Below are positions 7,666 through 15,668 of a stretch of DNA of 22,259 nucleotides, in pieces; the stretch's first letter is position 1, and the number at the start of each line of letters is the position of its first letter. The translations under genes and the position numbers were made by a program. Source of the DNA: MWH-TA3 sp044353905 (GTDB lineage: Bacteria > Actinomycetota > Actinomycetes > Actinomycetales > Microbacteriaceae); contig JBILBA010000020.1 in the NCBI GenBank assembly GCA_044353905.1, positions 1 to 22,259 of the forward strand. Reading direction: 5' to 3'. The notes under the pieces are model-generated. The model was given only the letters and a program-made list of their open reading frames with translations. It was not told where the DNA came from and made no database searches.

Positions 7666-8709
7666 ATGCCATCAGAATCGTCCCCTTCAGCCAGAATGCA
7701 CATCGCGGCACGAATCGAAGACGCGTACACTGCGTTTCGTGCGAGGTCCGCTCGTGCATCCGGCCAGCTACCCACGGTCGTGGCCTTTCGCGGCTACGGG
7801 ACAGCCACCTCGGTTCGAATCCTCGCACGAGTTTTGTATGTCAATCCCGATCCGCGGACACACAAGGTTCGGAAATACGTCCGTGGTTGGCGAGCGTTCA
7901 CCGGAGTACCCGTCGCCCACACCAAAGTCACTATCAAAATCGATGGGCACAAGTTCAAGGTGAAGAGCGACCGCGGCGGTGTCATCGATGCAAGTTTGCC
8001 GGTGGAACTGCCCGTCGGACTTCACACCGTGCTCATGCGCGTCACGAAGGGAACCGGGTGGGCATCGAGCGACGTCACGGTAGTCGACACCACAACGACT
8101 GTCGGGGTTGTCTGCGACATTGATGACACGGTCATGGTCACGGCACTCCCCCGCCTTTTGTTGGCGGCGTGGAACACGTTCGTCCTGGACGAGCACGCTC
8201 GTCGACCTGTGCCCGGAATGGCCGTTTTTCTGAACAAATTGGGCTCCTTCTATTCGCGTGCGCCGGTCATGTATCTGTCAACCGGTCCGTGGAACGTCGC
8301 ACCAACCCTCGAACGTTTCCTGTCCCGACACATGTACCCCCGCGGGCCTCTCTTGTTGACCGACTGGGGCGCGACACCCGATCGAATCTTCCGAAGCGGC
8401 CGTGCCCACAAGGTCAACAGCCTTGATCGCCTCGTCGAAGAATTCCCCAACATCAAGTGGATTCTGATCGGGGATGACGGCCAGCACGATGAGACGACCT
8501 ATGGTGATTTCGCCCGTCGCCATCCCGACAATGTGCTCGGTGTCTGTATTCGGCGACTCTCTCGTCCCGAGGCGGTACTCGCAGGTGCGCCAATCACCCA
8601 CCCCGACCCTGTCCCAGGACTCCCCTGGGTTTATGGTCACGACGGCGCCGAACTCGCGGAAAAGTTTTTTGATGCCGGGCTACTCGGCGGAACGATGCGC
8701 CACCGCTAA
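7666..8709 (+). CDS. App1-type phosphatase domain protein (DUF2183), putative phosphatidate phosphatase
   Basis: The 347-residue product carries the App1 catalytic domain known from yeast phosphatidate phosphatase App1. The HAD-like nucleophile motif DIDDT is at 151-155 (VVCDIDDTV). STGPWN follows, and the acidic motif GDDGQHDETTYGDFARRHP is near residue 270. The N-terminal about 140 residues form a separate, probably beta-rich domain (RVLYVNPDPRTHKVRKYVRGW and onward), as in actinobacterial homologues. No signal peptide or membrane segment is seen. The ATG at 7666 is preferred; an in-frame TTG at 7657 lies inside the palindrome, and ATG 7696 is also possible. Bacterial substrates are poorly known, so a lipid phosphate is only a family-based guess. 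The gene is divergent from tetR and convergent with the LLM oxidoreductase, sharing CTAA with its stop. Confidence 0.83.
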   Translation: MPSESSPSARMHIAARIEDAYTAFRARSARASGQLPTVVAFRGYGTATSVRILARVLYVNPDPRTHKVRKYVRGWRAFTGVPVAHTKVTIKIDGHKFKVKSDRGGVIDASLPVELPVGLHTVLMRVTKGTGWASSDVTVVDTTTTVGVVCDIDDTVMVTALPRLLLAAWNTFVLDEHARRPVPGMAVFLNKLGSFYSRAPVMYLSTGPWNVAPTLERFLSRHMYPRGPLLLTDWGATPDRIFRSGRAHKVNSLDRLVEEFPNIKWILIGDDGQHDETTYGDFARRHPDNVLGVCIRRLSRPEAVLAGAPITHPDPVPGLPWVYGHDGAELAEKFFDAGLLGGTMRHR

Positions 8710-9761
8710 CGTGCGGGAACCGCCGCCAACATTTCGCGAACCAGCGGCGCCACTTTGTTGCCGTACAACTCGATTGACGACATGAGCTGCGAGTGCGGCA
8801 TGGGTCCGTTGGAATACTTGAGGTCGAACTGCTGGGCGCCAACAGATGAGAGCGCGTGTGCGATTTTCCGCGCCACCGTCTCGGGTGACCCGGCGTAAAC
8901 AGAACCGTGGGTGACCTCGCCCATGAAGTGTTCCTTCGTGATGGGACCCCAGCCTCGCTCTCGGCCAATACGACCGAACGACGCGGAGTAGTGAGGCCAC
9001 AGTTCTTCGGCGGCCTGTTCGTCGGTCTCTGCGATGTGCCCGGGTGAGTGGATCGAGATGGGCAGGTCGTCCCGACCAAACGCCTGCAATTGGTCGCGGT
9101 ACAACTGTGCAAAGGGCGCGAATCGCGCCGGGTCGCCTCCGATGATGGCCAGTGCCATCGGGATTCCCAATCGCGCAGCCCGCACAACGGACTCTGGGCT
9201 GCCGCCGACGCCGACGCGCAATCCGATTCGACCCTTTTCTGTCTTGGGATAAACCTCTTGGTTCGCCAGTGGTGCACGGGTCGTTCCCGACCAGGTCACG
9301 GGCTTTTCATCCAGAAGTTGAACGAGCAGTTCGAGCTTCTCCTCAAACAGCGCGTGGTAATCGTTGAGGTTGAAGCCGAACAGGGGGAACGATTCGGTAA
9401 ACGAGCCGCGACCCGCGGTGATCTCGGCGCGACCGTTCGACAGCGCATCGATGATGGCGAAGCGCTGGTACACCCGAACCGGGTCTTCGCTCGACAGGAC
9501 GGTGACACCTGTCCCGAGGATGATGGACGACGTGCGGGTTGCGATGCCCGCGAGCACCGTGTCCGGGGCACTCACGGCGAAATCGTCCCGGTGGTGTTCC
9601 CCGATGTGGATTGCGTGAATTCCCAAAGAATCAGCGAGGACGGCTTGTTCAACGAGATTCCGCAAGACCTGACCAGCGGTTTCGGGAGTCCCGTCGTCTT
9701 TGAACGTCATGTCGCCGAAGGTGTCGAGCCCGAATGTGATGTCGTCGATTTTTGTCGTCAT
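8706..9761 (-). CDS. LLM-class (luciferase-like) flavin-dependent oxidoreductase
   Basis: The 351-residue product has the bacterial luciferase TIM-barrel pattern: ITFGLDTFGDMTF, ADSLGIHAIHIGEHH, VLSSEDPVRVYQRFAIIDALS, AEITAGRGSFTESFPLFGF and GLRVGVGGSPESVVRAA. It most resembles the family described as a probable LLM oxidoreductase of unknown substrate (TIGR03858 type, from memory). Such enzymes use FMNH2 or F420; the sequence alone does not decide which. The ATG at 9761 begins the conserved N-terminus; the frame continues upstream into pdxH but that part is not family-like. It follows pdxH by 35 bp on the same strand, so co-transcription is likely. PdxH also uses FMN, but no functional link is established. 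Confidence 0.85.
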   Translation of the reverse strand: MTTKIDDITFGLDTFGDMTFKDDGTPETAGQVLRNLVEQAVLADSLGIHAIHIGEHHRDDFAVSAPDTVLAGIATRTSSIILGTGVTVLSSEDPVRVYQRFAIIDALSNGRAEITAGRGSFTESFPLFGFNLNDYHALFEEKLELLVQLLDEKPVTWSGTTRAPLANQEVYPKTEKGRIGLRVGVGGSPESVVRAARLGIPMALAIIGGDPARFAPFAQLYRDQLQAFGRDDLPISIHSPGHIAETDEQAAEELWPHYSASFGRIGRERGWGPITKEHFMGEVTHGSVYAGSPETVARKIAHALSSVGAQQFDLKYSNGPMPHSQLMSSIELYGNKVAPLVREMLAAVPAR

Positions 9762-9796
9762 ACCTGTTCCCAGTTGTGTTGAGGTGAAGTTATTCC

Positions 9797-10432
9797 CTAG
9801 GGCTGCAATCGGGTGACGTTCCAGACGTCCCCATCGCGCTCGAACGCGATGCGGTCGTGCATGCGGTTCGAGCGACCCTTCCAAAATTCCATGCGAGTGG
9901 GGACGATTCGATAGCCACCCCAGTGTTCCGGTCGCGGCACGGCGTCGTCGTTCGCGAAGCGCTGGGTTGTGTCCTCGTACTGCTGGTCGAGCGCATCACG
10001 CGACTGGATCGGACGGGATTGTTCACTCGCCCACGCGGCGAGTTGTGACCCGCGCGGGCGCGAATCGAAGTAATCATCCGATTCCGTCACCGAAACGCGC
10101 TCAGCACGGCCTTCAATAATGACCTGCCGGTACATCGAATACCAACCGAAGACGGCGGTGACATCCGACCCGCCGCCGATTGCGTCTCCCTTGCGCGACA
10201 GGTAGTTGGTCGCAAACAACAGACCCGAATCGAGGCCCTTCAAGAGAACTGTTCGAGCGGTGGGTCGCCCCGCGGAATCGATTGTGCCAAGAACGAATGC
10301 GTTGGGTTCGTAGATCTCGGCTTGTTCGGCGTCCACCAACCACTCCGCGAGTTGTGCGAGTGGGTCGCTGACCATGTCTGTTTCACGCAATGACGCCTGA
10401 CCGTAGTCTTCGTGACGCGAGAGGGAATCCAT
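9797..10432 (-). CDS. pdxH: pyridoxamine 5'-phosphate oxidase
   Basis: The 211-residue product is a full-length PNP/PMP oxidase, the FMN enzyme that oxidises pyridoxine or pyridoxamine phosphate to pyridoxal phosphate. Recognisable segments are EPNAFVLGTIDSAGRPTART, VLLKGLDSGLLFATNYLSRKG, the FMN/substrate region RGSQLAAWASEQSRPI, and the C-terminal signature WGGYRIVPTRMEFWKGRSNR followed by MHDRI. The ATG at 10432 gives the expected N-terminus (HEDYGQASLRETD); GAGGA lies very close to it, so the ribosome-binding site is not ideal. It begins 24 bp after the IclR gene and precedes the LLM gene on the same strand. Confidence 0.95.
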   Translation of the reverse strand: MDSLSRHEDYGQASLRETDMVSDPLAQLAEWLVDAEQAEIYEPNAFVLGTIDSAGRPTARTVLLKGLDSGLLFATNYLSRKGDAIGGGSDVTAVFGWYSMYRQVIIEGRAERVSVTESDDYFDSRPRGSQLAAWASEQSRPIQSRDALDQQYEDTTQRFANDDAVPRPEHWGGYRIVPTRMEFWKGRSNRMHDRIAFERDGDVWNVTRLQP

Positions 10433-10456
10433 TCCTCTATCTTCGCATCAGCGCGA

Positions 10457-11203
10457 CTAGACGCGAAGTCGGCGCGAAATCTCGATGGCGGTCGTCTGTG
10501 CCTCGCGGACGAGTTGTTCGACTCCGGCAGTTCCCTCGGGGAACGTCAGTGCGATCGATGCGAGCGGCCACCCGACCCGATCGAGAACCGGGACGGCCAC
10601 CGATTCAAAGCCGGCGGTGATTTCGCCGTGCTCGGTTGCAAAACCGCGTTCGCGGGCCAAACGTAACACTTCGCGCAGTCCGCGCCTGGTCAGTGATGCT
10701 TCACCACGGCTGGTCAACGAGTCGTCGTTCGGATACAGCGCGAGAACCTGTTCACGGGACATCGCAGCTAGCATCGAGCGACCGCTCGCTGTCAGATGGG
10801 CGGGAAGCCTGACCCCGACGTCGGTGATGAGGGACGGTCGGTCGGGTGCCCGGCCTTCGACAACGTAGACAACATCCCGACCGTGCAGTACCGCCAGGTG
10901 GGCGTTCTCTCCAACCGAATCGGCCAAGCGGGTGATGAGGTTTCGGCCGACCAGTGCGAGTGGTTGTTGGCGCAAGTAGCCAGTCCCGAGGTCGTGCGTT
11001 GCAACCCCGAGCGCCCAACGACGGTCGCCGTTGACGACGTACCCGTGGTCGAGCAGCGTGGTGAGCAGGTGGTACGTCGTCGATCGCGGCAAATCGAGTG
11101 CCGTGGCGATGGTCGTGGCGGGAACACTTCCGCGCTGACGCGCGAGAAAACTGAGAATGCGGAGCGTGCCATCCGCCGCGGGCACTTGCACTTTGTCTGG
11201 CAT
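10457..11203 (-). CDS. hutR: IclR-family regulator, probable HutR of the histidine-utilisation genes
   Basis: The 248-residue product has an N-terminal winged helix (GTLRILSFLARQRG, then VPATTIATALDLPRSTTYHL) and an IclR effector-binding domain (DLGTGYL, ENAHLAVLHGRDVVYV, LTASGRSMLAAMS, ERGFATEHGEITAGFESVAV). It is transcribed away from hutHUI across a 61-bp spacer, which suggests that it regulates them. An IclR-type HutR with a similar palindrome has, as I recall, been described in Corynebacterium resistens. The ATG at 11203 is preferred: TATTCT (11216-11211) ends seven bases upstream and no Shine-Dalgarno sequence is seen, so the mRNA is probably leaderless. Upstream in-frame extension to 11317 would run through the hutH promoter. 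An 18-bp palindrome covers the start codon. Family is certain; the HutR role is strongly suggested by context. Confidence 0.82.
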   Translation of the reverse strand: MPDKVQVPAADGTLRILSFLARQRGSVPATTIATALDLPRSTTYHLLTTLLDHGYVVNGDRRWALGVATHDLGTGYLRQQPLALVGRNLITRLADSVGENAHLAVLHGRDVVYVVEGRAPDRPSLITDVGVRLPAHLTASGRSMLAAMSREQVLALYPNDDSLTSRGEASLTRRGLREVLRLARERGFATEHGEITAGFESVAVPVLDRVGWPLASIALTFPEGTAGVEQLVREAQTTAIEISRRLRV

Positions 11204-11211
11204 ACCAGACA
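11194..11211. promoter_or_regulatory. 18-bp perfect palindrome, candidate HutR operator
   Basis: TGTCTGGCATACCAGACA has 7-bp arms around CATA and lies exactly over the hutR ATG (11203-11201), reaching its -10 box. Its centre is at about +1 of hutR and about -62 from the predicted hutH start. One bound site could therefore repress hutR and activate hutH in a class I position. The core TCTG..AT.CCAGA resembles, from memory, the 14-bp HutR motif of Corynebacterium. Confidence 0.65.
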
Positions 11212-11216
11212 GAATA
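11211..11216 (-). promoter_or_regulatory. candidate -10 box of a leaderless hutR transcript
   Basis: TATTCT on the minus strand ends seven bases before the hutR ATG and abuts the palindrome. The -35 region is weak by eye. Confidence 0.4.
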
Positions 11217-11229
11217 GCGCGTCGAGCCG

Positions 11230-11258
11230 ATGACAAGCGCGTGCGCGGGGTGTGTAAT
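11230..11258 (+). promoter_or_regulatory. hutH promoter (ATGACA-N17-TGTAAT)
   Basis: ATGACA (11230-11235) and TGTAAT (11253-11258) each match five of six consensus bases of a housekeeping promoter and are 17 bp apart. The -10 box ends six bases before the hutH ATG at 11265, so transcription should begin at or beside the start codon. This is the best-matching promoter I see in the window. Confidence 0.6.
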
Positions 11259-11264
11259 CGAGAC

Positions 11265-12797
11265 ATGGTCGTCATCATGGGAACCGGTCCGCTCACCGAC
11301 AACGAGCTCATCCGCATTGCGCGCTACGGAGACACCGTCGAACTCGATGTCACCGCCGTCACGAACGTTGCCACGACGCGCACCGCAATCGAAGCGCTGG
11401 CGAACGATCCTGACCCGCACTACGGAATCTCGACCGGTTTCGGCGCGCTTGCGACCACGTTCATCCCGGAAGACCAACGGGCTCAGCTGCAGCGTTCGCT
11501 CATCCGTTCGCACGCCGCCGGTACCGGGCCCGAAATCGAGACCGAAGTGATCCGCGGATTGATGGCGCAACGTCTGTCGACGCTCATGACCGGTCGAACC
11601 GGAGTTCGCTCGGTCGTGGTCGAAACGTATGCCGCCGTTCTGAACGCGGGGCTGACCCCCATCGTCTACGAGTACGGATCGCTTGGTTGCTCTGGTGACC
11701 TCGCCCCGCTCGCCCACTGCGCTCTCGTGCTCATGGGCGAGGGACGCGTTCGCAACCGCGCCGGTGACGCCCTCGATTCCGCCGACGCACTCGCCGCCGC
11801 CGGAATCACGCCCGTTGAACTCCGCGAAAAAGAAGGACTCGCCCTCATCAACGGAACCGACGGCATGACCGCGATGCTTCTCTTGGCGATCGAGGACATG
11901 CGTCACTTGTTGCGCGTCGCCGACATCGCTCTGTCAATCTCGGTTGAGGGACTTCTCGCGACCGACAAGGTGTTCGCCGACGACCTGATGACATTGCGCC
12001 CCCACCCCGGCCAACGGGCGGCCGCCAGCAACGTCCGCGCGCTGCTTGACGGGAGCCCACTCGTCGCGAGCCACGCCGGCCCCGACGACCTGCGCGTTCA
12101 AGACGCGTATTCGATTCGATGTGCGCCACAGGTTCACGGCGCAGCCCGCGACACCGTCGATCACGCCGAGCGCGTCGCCCGCCTCGAATTGGCGTCCGCG
12201 ATTGACAACCCCGTCGTCACGCTCGATTACCGCGTCGAATCGAACGGGAACTTCCACGGCGCGCCCGTCGGATATGTCCTCGACTTTCTCGCGATTGCCG
12301 TCGCCGACGTTGCCTCGATGAGCGAGCGTCGAACCGACCGTTTCCTCGACCACACGCGAAGCGTTGGCCTCCCCCCGTTCCTCGCGCACGAAGCCGGCGT
12401 TGACAGCGGATTGATGATCGCGCAGTACACCGCAGCTGGAATCGTCAGTGAACTGAAGCGCTTGGCGATGCCCGCCTCGGTCGATTCGATTCCGTCATCC
12501 GCGATGCAAGAAGATCACGTGTCGATGGGCTGGGCGGCGGGACGAAAACTGCGCCGGGCAATCGACGGGCTCTCACGAGTTCTCGCAATCGAAATCCTCA
12601 CCGCGTCTCGAGGTGCGGCGTTGCGCGATGCGAAACCATCCGCAGCGACGGGACCCGTCGTTGACCTTGTCAACGCTGCATCCGGAGGCCCGGGTTCCGA
12701 CCGATTCCTTTCCCCTGAAATTGATGCCGTCGTCGCATTGGTCCAATCGGGCCAGATCCTTGCGACAGCGGAAAAGACCACCGGCTCACTCGACTAA
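11265..12797 (+). CDS. hutH: histidine ammonia-lyase
   Basis: This 510-residue enzyme removes ammonia from L-histidine to give urocanate, the first step of histidine use. The length is normal for the family. HYGISTGFGAL, the MIO-forming loop GSLGCSGDLAPLAH with Cys142-Ser143-Gly144, ALINGTDGM, QDAYSIRCAPQVHGA, and DNPV followed by SNGNFHGAPVGY are all present. Most HutH have Ala-Ser-Gly in the MIO triad; the Cys variant is, as I recall, normal for actinobacterial enzymes and should cyclise equally well. The ATG at 11265 sits right after a good promoter with no ribosome-binding site (leaderless); an in-frame ATG at 11277 is the alternative. hutU follows after 11 bp. Confidence 0.97.
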   Translation: MVVIMGTGPLTDNELIRIARYGDTVELDVTAVTNVATTRTAIEALANDPDPHYGISTGFGALATTFIPEDQRAQLQRSLIRSHAAGTGPEIETEVIRGLMAQRLSTLMTGRTGVRSVVVETYAAVLNAGLTPIVYEYGSLGCSGDLAPLAHCALVLMGEGRVRNRAGDALDSADALAAAGITPVELREKEGLALINGTDGMTAMLLLAIEDMRHLLRVADIALSISVEGLLATDKVFADDLMTLRPHPGQRAAASNVRALLDGSPLVASHAGPDDLRVQDAYSIRCAPQVHGAARDTVDHAERVARLELASAIDNPVVTLDYRVESNGNFHGAPVGYVLDFLAIAVADVASMSERRTDRFLDHTRSVGLPPFLAHEAGVDSGLMIAQYTAAGIVSELKRLAMPASVDSIPSSAMQEDHVSMGWAAGRKLRRAIDGLSRVLAIEILTASRGAALRDAKPSAATGPVVDLVNAASGGPGSDRFLSPEIDAVVALVQSGQILATAEKTTGSLD

Positions 12798-12808
12798 AGG
12801 ACACACAG

Positions 12809-14497
12809 ATGGCCATCATCCCCGTAGGCGGTTCGGTACCCGGACACGAACCTCGAACTGTTCGCGCAGCCCGCGGCAACACCATTTCGACAAAGCACTG
12901 GTCGACCGAGGCCGCCAAGCGAATGTTCATGAACAATCTTGACCCCGAGGTTGCCGAGCGCCCGGACGACCTCGTCGTTTACGGCGGGACGGGTCGCGCC
13001 GCCCGCAACTGGCTCGCGTTTGATGCGATTGTGCACGCCCTGGACGATCTGGAGCCCAACGAGACGCTCTTGGTGCAATCGGGCAAGCCGGTCGGAATCT
13101 TCACGACCCACGAATGGGCGCCCCGCGTCCTCATCGCGAACTCGAACCTCGTCGGAGATTGGGCGAACTGGCCCGAGTTCCGAAAGCTCGAGGCCGAGGG
13201 ACTCACGATGTACGGCCAGATGACGGCTGGGTCGTGGATCTACATCGGCACCCAGGGAATCCTGCAAGGAACCTACGAGACGTTCGGAGCGGTCGCCCGC
13301 GAGAAGTTCAACGGGACCCTCGCTGGCACGCTGACTTTGACCGGTGGTTGCGGCGGAATGGGAGGCGCACAGCCTCTCGCCGTGACGATGAACGACGGCG
13401 TTGTTCTCATTGTGGATGTCGATGCCGAACGCCTGCAGCGCCGCGTCGACCACGGTTACCTCGATGAGATGACCGACGACATCGATGTCGCAATCGAACG
13501 GGCGTTGGATGCGAAAGAGAAGCGAATTCCGCGTTCGGTCGGCTTGGTCGGAAACGCCGCCACCCTCTTCCCCGAGTTTCTCGAACGGGGAGTCCCGATC
13601 GACATCGTGACCGACCAGACGAGCGCGCACGACCCGCTGTCGTACTTGCCCGAAGGCGAGTCCGTCGCGGACTGGCTCGGCGACGCCGCGAAGGACCCAG
13701 AGGGGTTCACGCTTCGATCGCGCGCAGCGATGGCCAAGCAGGTCAAGGCGATGGTCGAATTCCAGGACAAGGGTGCGGTCGTCTTCGATTACGGCAACTC
13801 GATTCGGCGCGAGGCGGAATTGGGTGGCTATGAGCGCGCATTCGACTTCCCCGGATTCGTTCCCGCCTACATCCGTCCGCTCTTCGCTGAAGGCAAGGGT
13901 CCGTTCCGATGGGTCGCGCTATCGGGTGATCCTGCCGACATCGCGGCGACCGACAAAGCAATTCTCGAGTTGTTCCCCGATGACGAGCACCTGAAGCGTT
14001 GGATCACCAAGGCCGGTGAGAAGGTCCACTTTGAGGGCCTCCCCGCACGTATCTGCTGGCTTGGGTACAAGGAACGCCACGTCGCCGGTCTTCGCTTCAA
14101 CGAAATGGTCAAGAACGGTGAAGTTAGCGCGCCGATCGTCATCGGCCGCGACCACCTCGACTCAGGATCCGTTGCGTCTCCTTATCGCGAGACCGAAGCG
14201 ATGCTCGATGGCAGTGACGCGATTGCCGATTGGCCGCTGTTGAACGCGCTGCTCAACACCGCGAGCGGCGCAACCTGGGTGTCGTTGCACCACGGCGGTG
14301 GCGTCGGCATCGGCCGCTCGATCCATAGTGGGCAGGTGCTCGTCGTCGACGGAACCGACCTCGCCGCCGAAAAGGTATCGCGCGTGTTGGTCAACGACCC
14401 CGGCTCGGGCGTCATGCGTCACGTCGACGCGGGGTACGAACGGGCCGAGGAAGTCGCACGCGAGCGCGGCCTTCGCGTTCCGATGTGGGAGATTTGA
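12809..14497 (+). CDS. hutU: urocanate hydratase
   Basis: The 562-residue enzyme converts urocanate to 4-imidazolone-5-propionate using tightly bound NAD. Clear signatures are GGTGRAARNW (59-68), LLVQSGKPVGIFTTHEWAPR, AGSWIYIGTQGILQGTYETF, GGCGGMGGAQPLA (NAD site), the ICWLGYKERH segment with Cys416 (the catalytic-region Cys, number 410 in Pseudomonas), and HHGGGVGIGRSIHSGQV. The length is normal. The start ATG is well supported: AAAGGA, overlapping the hutH TAA stop, lies eight bases upstream, so hutH and hutU are co-transcribed and probably translated in tandem. Confidence 0.98.
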   Translation: MAIIPVGGSVPGHEPRTVRAARGNTISTKHWSTEAAKRMFMNNLDPEVAERPDDLVVYGGTGRAARNWLAFDAIVHALDDLEPNETLLVQSGKPVGIFTTHEWAPRVLIANSNLVGDWANWPEFRKLEAEGLTMYGQMTAGSWIYIGTQGILQGTYETFGAVAREKFNGTLAGTLTLTGGCGGMGGAQPLAVTMNDGVVLIVDVDAERLQRRVDHGYLDEMTDDIDVAIERALDAKEKRIPRSVGLVGNAATLFPEFLERGVPIDIVTDQTSAHDPLSYLPEGESVADWLGDAAKDPEGFTLRSRAAMAKQVKAMVEFQDKGAVVFDYGNSIRREAELGGYERAFDFPGFVPAYIRPLFAEGKGPFRWVALSGDPADIAATDKAILELFPDDEHLKRWITKAGEKVHFEGLPARICWLGYKERHVAGLRFNEMVKNGEVSAPIVIGRDHLDSGSVASPYRETEAMLDGSDAIADWPLLNALLNTASGATWVSLHHGGGVGIGRSIHSGQVLVVDGTDLAAEKVSRVLVNDPGSGVMRHVDAGYERAEEVARERGLRVPMWEI

Positions 14498-14498
14498 G

Positions 14499-14504
14499 TA
14501 GCCT
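14499..14504 (+). promoter_or_regulatory. possible internal leaderless promoter of hutI
   Basis: TAGCCT, identical to the pabC box, ends six bases before the hutI ATG, in the 13-bp hutU-hutI gap, and no Shine-Dalgarno sequence is visible. No -35 is convincing. This could allow hutI expression in addition to the hutHU message. Confidence 0.25.
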
Positions 14505-14510
14505 GACGTC

Positions 14511-15668
14511 ATGACCACTCTGCTTCGCAACATCGGCGAACTCGTCACGAACGACCCCACGCGAGGCGACCGTTACGGAATCCTCAACGATGCGGCAATC
14601 GAGTGGGACGGCGGAATTGTCACGTGGGTCGGGTCCGACTCCGACGCCCAGTCGCGCGTGAGCAACGCGATCGAAGTCCTCGATGCTGAAGGACGAGCAG
14701 TAATCCCGGGTTTCGTCGACTCCCATACTCACCTGGCATTCGCCGGCGAACGATCGCTCGAGTTCGCGGCCCGCATGGCAGGGACCGCCTACAGCGCGGG
14801 CGGCATTAAGACGACTGTTGCGGCAACTCGCGCGGCGACCGACGATGAATTGCGTGAACTCATTCGAGGGCGAATCAGCGAGATGCGAGCCCAAGGAACG
14901 ACGACCGTCGAAATCAAGACGGGTTATGGATTGACGGTCGAGCACGAAGAGCGCCTGGCTCGAATCGCCCGCGAGTTCACCGACCACGTGACGTTCCTCG
15001 GAGCACATATCGTCCCGGAGGAATATCTCGGTCGAACCGACGACTATGTCGATCTCGTCTGCGGTGACATGCTCGATGCCGTCAATTCTTTTGTCACCGC
15101 AATCGATGTCTTTTGTGAGGACGGCGCCTTTTCCGTCGACCAGTCCCGGCGAATCCTCGAAGCGGGTGCCGAGCGCGGATTGCGAACACACATTCACGCG
15201 GCGCAACTCGGGTCGTCCACATCTGTCCAGATGGCGATTGAATCCGGGGTCGCGAGCGTCGACCACGGAACATTCGTGACTGATGTCGATGTGCACGCGT
15301 TGTGTAAGTCGGGGGCTGTGTTGACACTGTTGCCAGGATCCGATTTTTCGACGCGCCAGCCCTATCCCGACGCTCGCCGATTCATTGACGCGGGAGTCAC
15401 TGTCGCGTTGGCCACGAACTGCAACCCCGGTTCGTCGTACACGACGTCGATGGCGTTCTGCATTGCGATCGCGGTCCGAGAGATGGGGATGACCCCCTCC
15501 GAGGCGCTGTGGTCCGCCACCGCGGGCGGAGCACAATCGCTGGGCCTCGCCACGTCAGGCAATTTAGCGGTGGGTTCGCGCGCCCACGTCGTCGAACTCG
15601 ACGCCCCCAACCACATCCACCTGTCCTATCGACCCGGCGTCAACCTCATCCGACGCGTCTGGAGTTAG
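14511..15668 (+). CDS. hutI: imidazolonepropionase
   Basis: This 385-residue amidohydrolase opens the ring of 4-imidazolone-5-propionate to give N-formimino-L-glutamate. The metal-binding pair is His72/His74 in VDSHTHLAFAGERSLEF. Further conserved parts are TTVEIKTGYGLTVEHEERL, a downstream metal-site histidine region LRTHIHAAQLGSS, SVDHGTF, LLPGSDFSTRQPYPDAR, and ALATNCNPGSS with its catalytic-region Asn-Pro-Gly. The length is slightly below the usual 400-420. The ATG at 14511 follows hutU by 13 bp without a Shine-Dalgarno sequence. The TAG stop overlaps the convergent hutG TAA on TTAG. Confidence 0.97.
   Translation: MTTLLRNIGELVTNDPTRGDRYGILNDAAIEWDGGIVTWVGSDSDAQSRVSNAIEVLDAEGRAVIPGFVDSHTHLAFAGERSLEFAARMAGTAYSAGGIKTTVAATRAATDDELRELIRGRISEMRAQGTTTVEIKTGYGLTVEHEERLARIAREFTDHVTFLGAHIVPEEYLGRTDDYVDLVCGDMLDAVNSFVTAIDVFCEDGAFSVDQSRRILEAGAERGLRTHIHAAQLGSSTSVQMAIESGVASVDHGTFVTDVDVHALCKSGAVLTLLPGSDFSTRQPYPDARRFIDAGVTVALATNCNPGSSYTTSMAFCIAIAVREMGMTPSEALWSATAGGAQSLGLATSGNLAVGSRAHVVELDAPNHIHLSYRPGVNLIRRVWS

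Noticed and set aside
10752..11906. 384-codon minus-strand frame spanning hutR, its promoter and hutH
   Set aside because: It conflicts with hutH coding, lacks any family pattern, and overlaps hutR in another frame.
12794..13630. 278-codon minus-strand frame opposite hutU
   Set aside because: Antisense shadow of hutU without family features.
14412..15536. 374-codon minus-strand frame opposite hutI
   Set aside because: Antisense shadow of hutI with no domain and biased composition.
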